Shown: positions 1-8,515 of the stretch, one piece after another
Numbering within the stretch: the first letter of the stretch is position 1
Layout: each line of letters opens with the position of its first letter
NCBI RefSeq assembly: GCF_900086655.1
Contig: NZ_LT575476.1
Location: 952,243 to 1,016,242 of the forward strand
Reading direction: 5' to 3'
DNA: 64,000 nt
Source of the DNA: Paenibacillus tuaregi
GTDB lineage: Bacteria; Bacillota; Bacilli; Paenibacillales; Paenibacillaceae
Notes under the pieces: model-generated
Databases searched by the model: none
What the model was told of the DNA's origin: nothing
The model's input: only the letters and a program-made list of their open reading frames with translations
Position numbers and translations under genes: made by a program

Positions 1-1
1 A

Positions 2-3000
2 CCCGCCGCTCCAGCAGCTTCAGAAGCTCCAGCGGCCAAAGGGGAACTGCAGCCGGATGTTCTTGTGGATCAGCCGGGGGCGAAATCCAAGTGGGTGGTC
101 GCGGGCAGTTTCCAAGGGTGGAATAATACCTCAAGCGCAACACAGCTTAAACATCTGGTTGGCGACTTTTATGAGTATTCCACGGTGCTGGAAGCAGGGC
201 ATTACGAATTTAAAATTGTTAAAAGCGGTACTTGGAAAGGTTTCGCCAACGATAATGACAGCAACTTTTCATTTGATTTGGCGGAAGCAGCCAAAATTAA
301 CTTCTATGTGAATGAAGCCCTGAATCAGGCTCGCATTAATATTCCGGGTGTGCAAGGAATTCAGCAGTACACACCAAAATATACTGAGGCGAATTGGCCA
401 CGGTTGACAGGGGATATACAGAAGCTGTTCCAGGAGAAGGAATGGAGTCCGGAAGAGGCTAGGCAGATGTTCGTGGATACGCATTTTGACGGCTCTGTGT
501 TCGAACTTCAGCGCACCCTACCCGTTGGCCGGTACGAAATGAAGGTGGTTCTAGGGAACACGTGGGAGAATACTCCCTCATACGGGAACTCAACTGGAGG
601 CAACTTTGTTCTGCAGACCATTGATCCTGCCGATGTTACCTTCTCCATTGATCTCAGCAAGGAAATGAAAGAGCTGACTTCGAATTACTTGCCTTCGGAC
701 AGTCAGTGGGACGGCAAGATTGACAAGGGCAAGCTAGCGTTCGATTCCCGCCTGGTCACTTACAAAAAGCCATTTGGCGCGATTAAGGAAGAAAGCGAAG
801 ACCTTACCCTGCGCATTGCAGCGGCAGCTGGCGATGTACAGTTAGCCAGGGCGGAACTTACGAACCCGCAGGGCGTTGCTTCAGCCTACGATATGCACAC
901 CTCAACCTCTGTAGGAGGGCTGGATTACTGGGAAGTTACCATTCCCAAGTCGGCCTTTAAAGGCATTGGGGTCTGGAATTATAAGTTCATACTTATTGAC
1001 GGTGCAGCTAAAGTGGAATATGGGGATGATAATGCGCGCGGAGGTACGGGAACCACAGCGGATGAAGGTGTAGTTCCGTACGATTTAACCGTCTATAAGA
1101 AGGACTTTACGACACCGGACTGGATGAAGAATGCGGTGGTGTATCAGTTATTCCCGGACCGGTTCTTTGACGGGGACCAGTCGAACAACCGGGCCAAAAT
1201 TGTAGATGGCTACCGCGGGGGTGAGGCTCTTCCAGGTGAGACCTTAACGACCAAGAACGGTCATAAGCTTCAATTCTTCGACGGTGGGGTTCCCGATGAT
1301 CCAGCCCCGGAGCAGGTAGCCGGGAAATGGCCGCATGTTCCGGAGAACCCTGACCGGACCAAGCCGGAGAATAAGCCTTATTTTCCGAATGCCACCACGG
1401 ACGGGATTTGGACAAATGAATTCTATGGCGGGGACATTCAAGGGGTTGGCCAAAAGCTGGATTATTTGAAATCCCTGGGGGTTACTGTAATCTACTTCAA
1501 TCCGGTGGCTTGGGCAGCTTCCAACCACAAGTATGATGCGACAGATTACAAGCATCTGGATCCGATGTTCGGAGAGCCCGTATACAATACCCCGGGAGAC
1601 CCTGCGTCAGGACTTGACTATGAGAAGACACGGGTAGCCTCGGACCGGGTATTTACCGAATTCGCGAAGCAGGCCCGAGCCAAAGGCATCAAGCTGATCG
1701 TGGACGGCGTATTCAACCATGTCGGCGATGACTCGATCTATTTCGACCGGTATGAGAAATATCCGGAGATTGGGGCCTATGAATATTGGTCCAAGGTCTA
1801 TGACAGGATGAATGCCGGGAAAACACAAACTGCTGCTGAACAGGAAGTCATCGATTCCTTCACTTCCCAGATCAATCCGGCAACAGGCAAGAATTATGTG
1901 TACCCGGATGATTTTGATTTCACCCACTGGTTCAAAGTCACCAATGAGAAGGTGGATGGGCATTACAAGTATGAAGGCTGGTGGGGATATGATTCCTTGC
2001 CTGTCATTGATGCGCCGGAAGCCGCGGCAGGGGATGCGGATGGGCTGGCGGGTAACCATGAATGGAACGTGCAGGGATACCGCGATCAGGTGATCGGCCA
2101 TGATTTGACGGGGATGTCCGATACGGAGGCTGCTTCGAAGATGCAGTATGCCAATTCCCAACGCTGGGAATGGCTCGGCGCGCGCGGCTGGCGCCTTGAT
2201 GTGGCTCCGGATGTATCCGCGGGGACCTGGGAGAAGTTCCGCCAGGCGGTGAAATCAACCGGAGGGCGCAGCGACGCCAACGGCGAACGCATCGACGACC
2301 CGATCATTCTCGGCGAAGAGTGGGGCGTTGCCACCAAGTTCCTGCTTGGCGACCAGTTCGACTCGGTGATGAACTATCGCTTCCGCGGTGCCGTACAGAG
2401 CTTTATTATGAACGGCAACGCCCAGCAGTTCAACGATGCGCTGGAATCGATCCGCGAAGACTATCCGAGGGAAGCCTGGGAAGTGATGCTGAACCTGGTG
2501 GATTCCCATGATACGATCCGTTCCATCACAAAGTACGATAAACCTAATTGGGAAGAGGAGCACTTGGAGATTGCGCCGCCCCCTACGGACCAGGCCATTC
2601 AGAAGCAGGCTCTTACGGCTATTTTCCAGATGGGGTATCCGGGAGCCCCAACAATTTATTATGGGGATGAAGTGGGGCTTGAGGGCACCAAAGACCCGGA
2701 TTCCCGCAGAACGTTCCCATGGGAGAGAGTGATGGGTTCTGACGGACAATACAGCGGTACGGGGCGGTATGAAAGTCTGTTTAACACCTATAAACAAGCA
2801 GCAGAAGTGCGTAATACGAATGAAGTGTTCCGTACGGGCGATCTAAAAGTTGTTTATAATAAGGGCGATGTGATTGCGTACGCCCGCAAGACGGACAGTA
2901 CAGCAGGATTGGTTGTTATTAACCGCGGCAGCTCGGATGCTTCGATAGCTGCGGATGTGACCGGATATCTGCCAGACGGGGTGAGCCTGACAGACCAGTT

Positions 3001-6000
3001 GGGCAGCAAAGCTGCGGCTGCAGTAGTTCAGGGCAAGATCAGCCTGACCGTCAAAGCCATGAGCGGCATGATGATGACTTCAGATTCTGATCTGACAAAT
3101 GTGCCCGTAGTGTCCAACCTGAAAGCGGCCCCGGGCAACGGTTTAGTAACGCTTACCTGGGATGCTGTACCGGGTGCTGCTGAGTATCGTGTCTATCGTG
3201 CGCCGCTTGAGGGAGGCGAACTTGAAGTTGTTGGAAGTGTAACCGACAGCTCATGGACGGATACAAAAGTTAATAACGGCACGAAATATTATTATACAGT
3301 GACCGCAAAGACCTCCAGTGGGGAAAGCAGCTTGAGTGATTATGTATCAGCAACACCATTTTTTCCTGTTCAAAGTGTGGAAATTTCGCAGCAGTCCAAT
3401 TCTGTAGTGCTGGGGGCAGGGAATAAAACCTCGGAGATTCAGGTGACTCTCGATATTCCCGGGCTCACAGATAACATGAGTTTTACCGGAAAAGAAGCAC
3501 CTGGTCTTATTGCGAAGCTTGCATACTACAAAGAAGGGACATCCAAAGACAATGCTTCCGAAGTGAAGCTGCGTTACAAGAGTGATACCTCTGATGGTAA
3601 AAAGGTATATTGGGCGGTGTTTGAGCCTACAGAAGCAGGCACTTACTATTATTTTGCCCGTATATCCACGGATAATGGTCAGAAGTACACGGATTCTGCA
3701 TCGTCTTATGTCGATGTGCAGGCCGACGAGAATGATACCACAGCTCCAGCGGCTCCTGAACTGAGCCCGATCCAAGTTGAATCTAGTCGGGTACAGCTGA
3801 GCTGGACTGAAGAGGATGACACTGTATACCAGTATGAGATCTACCGGAATGCCGGAGGAGCGGAATACAAGAAGATCGCTACCGTGGACAAAACGGCCAA
3901 ATCCTATGTGGACCTTACGGTAAGCAATGATACAGCTTATACCTACAAAGTTGCGGCCGTAGACAGCTCCTATAACCGGGCATATTCCAATGAACAGGCT
4001 GTAACGCCTAAGCTGGTAATGGTTGACGTCAAGCTTCGCGTGCACCTGCCTGGGTATACGCCTGCAACAGACGATATTTATATTGCAGGAGATTTCAACG
4101 GCTGGAACCAGGCCGGAGGCAAGCTAAACGTGCCGAGTGGTGCGACCACCCGGGATGTGGTGGAATACAGCTTTAAGATGATGGCCGGCAAGTCCCTCCA
4201 ATATAAATACACCAGAGGCACTTGGGCCACCGAGGCATTAACCTCCCATAACCGGAAGGCTAATGACACAGAGGATTACAGTAACTATGCGTATTCCTCC
4301 ACAGACACGAACATGAAATTAACCGTGAAGAACGAAGGCAGCAACCAGATGGTTGTCGATGATTATATCCTCAGGTGGGTGGATATGCCGATGATTGTGA
4401 CGATGCCGCGCATCTCTTATGGGGATAATATCACTTATGAAACCACGGACAACAAGTTTACCTTAAAGGCCAATGTGCCTTACGGTGTGAAGTTCACCAT
4501 TAATGATCAGCCGCTTCCGCCGGGAGCCATGGATGCCCAAGGCAATGTGGAATTGAAGGATATTCCGATTAACCCTGGCTCCAATAAATATACGCTGCAT
4601 ATTGAACCGTCAGCTGAAACCTTGAATCTCCCATGGTACGAGGATAAAGGCAGAGCAAGTCAGGCTACGAAGAGCTTAGAGCTGAGCATCACCCGCAAAG
4701 ATGCTGGCGGGAATCCGGACCCTGTGGCTGTTACCGGAGTCAAGCTGGACCAAAGCAGGCTTACGCTTACGGCCGGGGGAGCTACAGGTCGCTTGAAGGC
4801 GACGGTAGAGCCGGAGGGTGCTAGCGATAAGACGGTTGCTTTCACATCCAGTGATGAGACTATCGCGAAGGTGGATGCGAACGGTGTAGTTACTCCACTA
4901 AGGCCGGGAACAGCTACAATTACGGTGACAACCAAGGATGGAAGTCATCAGGCATCCTGTGTAGTTACAGTTACAAGTGCTGGCCATGGTGGGAACAACG
5001 GAAGTGAGGGCAGCAGCAATAACACGAATTCAGGAAATAACAGCAATCCAGGAAGCAGCAAGGATACAGATAACAAATCGGTTTCGGTTACCGAACAGCA
5101 GCTTAAAGACGCTTTAAACCGCTCAATCACTTCTGGCAGCAGGGTGGTTAAGATTGAGGCCGGGTGTTCTACTCGTATACTTCTGCCTGTTGACGCAGCC
5201 AGCTTGCTTGGTGACAAGCCGCTTGAGGTTGCACTCGGCAGCGATTCGATTGTGATTCCAAGCAAGGTGCTGTCTCAGCTTGTTCAGCAGGCTAGTACGG
5301 CAGGCACAGCAGGCACAGCAGGCACAGCCACAGCTGCGGCTGGCGCACAGATCCAGCTTCAGGCCGAGCCTCTGAGTGATCAGGCTGCCCAAGCGCTTGT
5401 ATCCAAGGCGGACAGCAGCCAGACCAAGTTGAAGGCAGCATCCCGGATCTATGACTACCGTCTGCTCCTGATTAACAGCAGCGGTAAGGCAATTGCCGAG
5501 CTGAACCGATTCGATGTGCCGCTCCAGCTTACATTCAAAGTAGCGGCCAATGCGAATAAGAACAACATCGGCGTGTATTATCTGCCGGATAAGGGGCAGG
5601 TCGAATACATTGGCGGGAAGCTGAAAGGCGATACCCTGACGGCTGAGATTCACCATTTCTCGAAATATGCGGTGCTTGAAATGAACAAGAGTTTCACGGA
5701 CCTTCCTGCCGGACACTGGGCCGAGAAGGCAGTCCAGTCGTTAACTGCGAAGCATATTATTAAGGGTACAAGCGAATCTGCATATGAACCTGACCGCAGT
5801 ATTACCCGCGGTGAATTCGCAGCCCTGATTGTGCGGGCACTGGAACTAAAGGCGGTTCATCCAGCCGGGTTCACGGATATTTCGGTGAACGATTGGTACG
5901 CAAGCTCGATCGCCGCCGCGAATGAGGCGGGAATCGTTCAGGGCCGGACTGCATCCCGGTTCGAGCCGAATGCGGTGATCACACGTGAAGAAATGGCTGT

Positions 6001-6232
6001 GGTGCTGGTTCGCGCGTACGACGTATTGAACAAAACAAAGGCCAGTCAAGCTTCAGAGCTTGCCTATACCGATGCCAAAGACATCAGCAGCTGGGCCGTG
6101 GATTCCATCAAGACAGCTTCGGGCCTTGGCCTTCTGAACGGTCAAGGAAACAACCGATTCATGCCTAAAGGCAAGACCACCCGGGCGGAAAGCGCTCAGG
6201 TGATCTATAAGCTGCTTAGCAGTCAGAAGTAA
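2..6232 (+). CDS. SLH-anchored amylopullulanase-type GH13 glycosidase (5' end outside window)
   Basis: Secreted multidomain enzyme predicted to cleave alpha-1,4 and probably alpha-1,6 bonds of starch or pullulan at the cell surface. The frame is open to the window edge (Pro/Ala-rich residues before the GTG at 65), so the N-terminus and signal peptide are missing. Numbering from that GTG: two X25-like beta domains (about 1-110 and 115-210), an N-terminal GH13 accessory domain (about 230-350), then the GH13 barrel with RLDVA (nucleophile D712), LGEEW (acid/base E751) and DSHD (D816). After it come FN3 (about 1012-1095), a beta domain, a second FN3 (about 1225-1310), CBM20 (about 1319-1425), Big_2 (about 1553-1637), an Asn/Gly/Ser linker, a further domain and three SLH repeats (about 1878-2055; ITRGE, ITREE, TTRAE). 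At over 2,055 residues it is large, as surface amylopullulanases are. The pullulan-versus-starch preference is inferred from architecture, not seen. Confidence 0.9.
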   Translation, partial: PAAPAASEAPAAKGELQPDVLVDQPGAKSKWVVAGSFQGWNNTSSATQLKHLVGDFYEYSTVLEAGHYEFKIVKSGTWKGFANDNDSNFSFDLAEAAKINFYVNEALNQARINIPGVQGIQQYTPKYTEANWPRLTGDIQKLFQEKEWSPEEARQMFVDTHFDGSVFELQRTLPVGRYEMKVVLGNTWENTPSYGNSTGGNFVLQTIDPADVTFSIDLSKEMKELTSNYLPSDSQWDGKIDKGKLAFDSRLVTYKKPFGAIKEESEDLTLRIAAAAGDVQLARAELTNPQGVASAYDMHTSTSVGGLDYWEVTIPKSAFKGIGVWNYKFILIDGAAKVEYGDDNARGGTGTTADEGVVPYDLTVYKKDFTTPDWMKNAVVYQLFPDRFFDGDQSNNRAKIVDGYRGGEALPGETLTTKNGHKLQFFDGGVPDDPAPEQVAGKWPHVPENPDRTKPENKPYFPNATTDGIWTNEFYGGDIQGVGQKLDYLKSLGVTVIYFNPVAWAASNHKYDATDYKHLDPMFGEPVYNTPGDPASGLDYEKTRVASDRVFTEFAKQARAKGIKLIVDGVFNHVGDDSIYFDRYEKYPEIGAYEYWSKVYDRMNAGKTQTAAEQEVIDSFTSQINPATGKNYVYPDDFDFTHWFKVTNEKVDGHYKYEGWWGYDSLPVIDAPEAAAGDADGLAGNHEWNVQGYRDQVIGHDLTGMSDTEAASKMQYANSQRWEWLGARGWRLDVAPDVSAGTWEKFRQAVKSTGGRSDANGERIDDPIILGEEWGVATKFLLGDQFDSVMNYRFRGAVQSFIMNGNAQQFNDALESIREDYPREAWEVMLNLVDSHDTIRSITKYDKPNWEEEHLEIAPPPTDQAIQKQALTAIFQMGYPGAPTIYYGDEVGLEGTKDPDSRRTFPWERVMGSDGQYSGTGRYESLFNTYKQAAEVRNTNEVFRTGDLKVVYNKGDVIAYARKTDSTAGLVVINRGSSDASIAADVTGYLPDGVSLTDQLGSKAAAAVVQGKISLTVKAMSGMMMTSDSDLTNVPVVSNLKAAPGNGLVTLTWDAVPGAAEYRVYRAPLEGGELEVVGSVTDSSWTDTKVNNGTKYYYTVTAKTSSGESSLSDYVSATPFFPVQSVEISQQSNSVVLGAGNKTSEIQVTLDIPGLTDNMSFTGKEAPGLIAKLAYYKEGTSKDNASEVKLRYKSDTSDGKKVYWAVFEPTEAGTYYYFARISTDNGQKYTDSASSYVDVQADENDTTAPAAPELSPIQVESSRVQLSWTEEDDTVYQYEIYRNAGGAEYKKIATVDKTAKSYVDLTVSNDTAYTYKVAAVDSSYNRAYSNEQAVTPKLVMVDVKLRVHLPGYTPATDDIYIAGDFNGWNQAGGKLNVPSGATTRDVVEYSFKMMAGKSLQYKYTRGTWATEALTSHNRKANDTEDYSNYAYSSTDTNMKLTVKNEGSNQMVVDDYILRWVDMPMIVTMPRISYGDNITYETTDNKFTLKANVPYGVKFTINDQPLPPGAMDAQGNVELKDIPINPGSNKYTLHIEPSAETLNLPWYEDKGRASQATKSLELSITRKDAGGNPDPVAVTGVKLDQSRLTLTAGGATGRLKATVEPEGASDKTVAFTSSDETIAKVDANGVVTPLRPGTATITVTTKDGSHQASCVVTVTSAGHGGNNGSEGSSNNTNSGNNSNPGSSKDTDNKSVSVTEQQLKDALNRSITSGSRVVKIEAGCSTRILLPVDAASLLGDKPLEVALGSDSIVIPSKVLSQLVQQASTAGTAGTAGTATAAAGAQIQLQAEPLSDQAAQALVSKADSSQTKLKAASRIYDYRLLLINSSGKAIAELNRFDVPLQLTFKVAANANKNNIGVYYLPDKGQVEYIGGKLKGDTLTAEIHHFSKYAVLEMNKSFTDLPAGHWAEKAVQSLTAKHIIKGTSESAYEPDRSITRGEFAALIVRALELKAVHPAGFTDISVNDWYASSIAAANEAGIVQGRTASRFEPNAVITREEMAVVLVRAYDVLNKTKASQASELAYTDAKDISSWAVDSIKTASGLGLLNGQGNNRFMPKGKTTRAESAQVIYKLLSSQK
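5300..5326 (+). repeat. 9-bp tandem repeat inside the amylopullulanase gene
   Basis: Three exact copies of GCAGGCACA encode a short Ala-Gly-Thr run in a linker between the Big_2 domain and the SLH region. In frame, so likely to vary in copy number without breaking the gene. Confidence 0.8.
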
Positions 6233-6335
6233 GCAGCCCAAATCTTAATAACGGTAACGGTAGTAACGATAGCGTTGAGGTCAATGTATGTATTCTGGAT
6301 ACAGCCGCATCTCATATTAGATTGTGGTAAAGGTG

Positions 6336-6374
6336 ACACCCGTACTTCCCTTGATAGGAAGGCGGGTGTTTTCT
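6336..6374 (+). terminator. Rho-independent terminator after the amylopullulanase gene
   Basis: Stem ACACCCG/CGGGTGT continued by CTTCC/GGAAG around a short loop and followed by TTTTCTT. It lies about 100 bp past the stop codon and about 125 bp before the MFS start, so it probably separates the two units. Confidence 0.8.
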
Positions 6375-6499
6375 TGCTGCCCGTGAGAGAGGATGCCCAG
6401 GTATCAGGGCTAGACATACATATAACGCAGGCACACTCTCTTGACGCAGGTGGTATACTGCCTACAGATAGAGAGACATATAATAGAAGGAGAGACAGC

Positions 6500-7708
6500 A
6501 TGGAATTATCCGTACATAACCAACCTCAACCCTCCCCGAACCAAGAGCGGTTTCCGCTTTCTCTGCTGTGCCTTACCCTTGGTGCTTTTGCCATTGGGAT
6601 GACGGAATTTATTATTATGGGTCTGCTGCCGAATGTTGCACACGACCTGAGCGTGACCATTCCCCAGGCGGGCCAACTCATTACGAGCTATGCGCTTGGC
6701 GTGGCTGTAGGAGCCCCGCTGCTGACGGTATTAACCCACCGGATGCCGCAAAAAAAGCTGCTCGTTCTGCTGATGGCGATCTTCATCGCCGGGAATGCAT
6801 TTTCAGCCATAGCCCCGACCTATTTCCTGCTCATAGGAGCAAGAATTGTAACTGCTTTGGCTCACGGCACATTTCTGGGTGTCGGCTCCCTGATCGCCTC
6901 CCGGCTGGTCCGGCCGGACAAGCGGGCGGGCGCCGTGTCTATGGTATTGGCCGGATTAACCGTAGCCAATATTATCGGCGTTCCCTTTGGAACATTTATC
7001 GGCCAGCAGCTTGGCTGGAGATCTTCCTTCGGAGCGATCACAATTCTTGGACTCATCTCGCTGCTCGGGATTATCCGGTTCATTCCGGTTATCCGCCAGG
7101 ACCAGCCGTCCAGTCTGGTTCAGGAATTCCGCAGCCTCATTCATCCGCAGGTGCTGCTGATGCTTCTTACCGGAGCGTTCGGATGTGCGAGCTTGTTCTC
7201 CATGTTCACCTATCTGACTCCGGCCCTGGAAATGATCAGCGGATACAAGGAGCATGAAGTGACCTGGATTCTAGTGTTATTCGGAATCGGGGTTACGCTA
7301 GGCAATCTTGTGGGGGGCAAGCTGGCCGATTGGAGGCTTATGCCCTCCCTCATCATAAATTTTGCTGTGCTAGGCATCATTCTGGCCGTATTAACATTCA
7401 CACTCCATAATGCGGTTTTGGCTGTTATTACCGTATTCGTATGGGGAGTTGCCGCCTTTGGCATTATGCCAGGCGTTCAGGTGCGCATCCTTAACCTGGC
7501 TCACAAGGCCCCGCTGCTTGCCTCCACATCCAGCCACTCCGCTTTGAATCTGGGCAATGCAAGCGGAGCCTATCTGGGAGGTCTTGTGATTACGTATGCA
7601 GGGCTGCCCAATGTGCCATGGCTGGCCGCAGGGCTCGCGTTGTTAGGGTGTGGAGGAGCAATTTTAAGCTATTCCATAGAGCGACGGGGGAAGAAACAAA
7701 CGGATTGA
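6500..7708 (+). CDS. MFS transporter, DHA1 (AraJ/YdhP-like) drug or sugar efflux family
   Basis: Predicted 402-residue, 12-helix proton-coupled exporter of the cytoplasmic membrane. The first helix carries the family signature GAFAIGMTEFIIMGLLP, and the loop between helices 2 and 3 has HRMPQKKLL, matching the AraJ/chloramphenicol-efflux branch of DHA1. An upstream in-frame start at 6275 would add a 75-residue soluble extension translated through the terminator hairpin, so I chose ATG 6500, which has GAAGGAGAG 6-7 bases before it. It stands alone, followed 44 bp later by the Mrr-like gene. The substrate cannot be told from sequence. Confidence 0.85.
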   Translation: MELSVHNQPQPSPNQERFPLSLLCLTLGAFAIGMTEFIIMGLLPNVAHDLSVTIPQAGQLITSYALGVAVGAPLLTVLTHRMPQKKLLVLLMAIFIAGNAFSAIAPTYFLLIGARIVTALAHGTFLGVGSLIASRLVRPDKRAGAVSMVLAGLTVANIIGVPFGTFIGQQLGWRSSFGAITILGLISLLGIIRFIPVIRQDQPSSLVQEFRSLIHPQVLLMLLTGAFGCASLFSMFTYLTPALEMISGYKEHEVTWILVLFGIGVTLGNLVGGKLADWRLMPSLIINFAVLGIILAVLTFTLHNAVLAVITVFVWGVAAFGIMPGVQVRILNLAHKAPLLASTSSHSALNLGNASGAYLGGLVITYAGLPNVPWLAAGLALLGCGGAILSYSIERRGKKQTD

Positions 7709-7752
7709 TATAGCAGACTGGGGACGGGTCAACAGGCAAAAGGAGGATAAAC

Positions 7753-8355
7753 GTGTTCGGCTCTTACGAAATTTATATCGCTGCACTGCTGGTCATCATC
7801 GTCGTTGGCCTGATTATTCGGGGGCTGGTCAAGCGAAAAAGCATCTACAACCGAAAAGGCATTATTGATCCCATGAAGGTAAGCATCAGGGATATTGACA
7901 AGATGGAGGACGGCAAGGAGTTTGAAGAGTATCTCTATCGGTTGTTCGTGGCCCTGGGATATGAGGATGCTTATAAAACCGTTGGCAGCCGTGATTTTGG
8001 GGCTGATCTTGTATTTACAGACCGCGGGGGAAGCCGGAATGTCATTCAGGCCAAGCGTTATGCCGAATCCAATCCGGTGGGTCTAAGCGCTGTTCAGGAA
8101 ATATACAGCTCGATGCGCTACTACGGTGCCCAGAAGTCGATTGTGATTGCTTCAAGCCGTTATACCGAGGCTTGCGAGATTTTGGCTGGCTATAATGGAG
8201 TAAGATTAATAGACCGTTCTGAGCTTAAAGAGATGATAGATCTGTTTAAAGCAAATGAATGGATGGAAGTCATGGATATTATTGAGGCGGAGCCTGAGCT
8301 GATTCTTGATGCTTGGGACGAAGATATGAGAGTAGAGAAGAAGGCTAGTCGTTGA
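7753..8355 (+). CDS. Membrane-anchored Mrr-type restriction endonuclease-like protein
   Basis: 200 residues. One N-terminal transmembrane helix (about 8-24, very hydrophobic, then Arg/Lys) is followed by a linker and a Mrr_cat PD-(D/E)xK nuclease fold at about 48-165. Visible motif: DFGADLVF (D81, D85) then Q99-A-K101, the form typical of the Mrr family, plus SSRYTEA late in the domain. GTG start with AAGGAGG 7 bases upstream. Mrr proteins are type IV nucleases cutting modified DNA, but short TM-anchored relatives in Firmicutes have no established role. There is no methylase, specificity subunit or other defence gene nearby. Nuclease activity is inferred from intact motifs only. Confidence 0.8.
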   Translation: MFGSYEIYIAALLVIIVVGLIIRGLVKRKSIYNRKGIIDPMKVSIRDIDKMEDGKEFEEYLYRLFVALGYEDAYKTVGSRDFGADLVFTDRGGSRNVIQAKRYAESNPVGLSAVQEIYSSMRYYGAQKSIVIASSRYTEACEILAGYNGVRLIDRSELKEMIDLFKANEWMEVMDIIEAEPELILDAWDEDMRVEKKASR

Positions 8356-8383
8356 GCTTGCAATATACGGTCTCCTTAATTAA

Positions 8384-8424
8384 ACAGTAAGCCTCCTGTG
8401 ATTGGAGGGCTTACTGTTTTTTAC
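8384..8424. terminator. Terminator between the convergent Mrr-like and GH52 genes
   Basis: Stem CAGTAAGCCTCC/GGAGGGCTTACTG with one bulge, followed by TTTTTT on the plus strand. On the minus strand it would be followed by only a weak U-tract, so it mainly ends the Mrr-like transcript and may help end the GH52 one. Confidence 0.8.
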
Positions 8425-8515
8425 GTTTAAGCAGGGACGATGATTTGGACGGTGTACTGTGTACACCTTAAGCTTACAGCCACGGGAAGAGTCTCTTTAT
8501 GGCCTCATCAGCAGC

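Noticed and set aside
3347-4045. Minus-strand ORF of 232 codons inside the amylopullulanase gene
   Set aside because: It has no domain pattern or ribosome binding site and lies opposite clear FN3 and beta-domain coding sequence.
6441-6459. TTGACG and TATACT as a promoter for the MFS gene
   Set aside because: Only 7 bp separate them; no properly spaced pair could be made.
6275-6499. Upstream extension of the MFS gene
   Set aside because: It would run through a terminator hairpin, has no ribosome binding site and adds a hydrophilic stretch before the first helix.
7753-8355. A restriction-modification or defence island around the Mrr-like gene
   Set aside because: No methyltransferase, helicase, specificity subunit or other defence gene is nearby.
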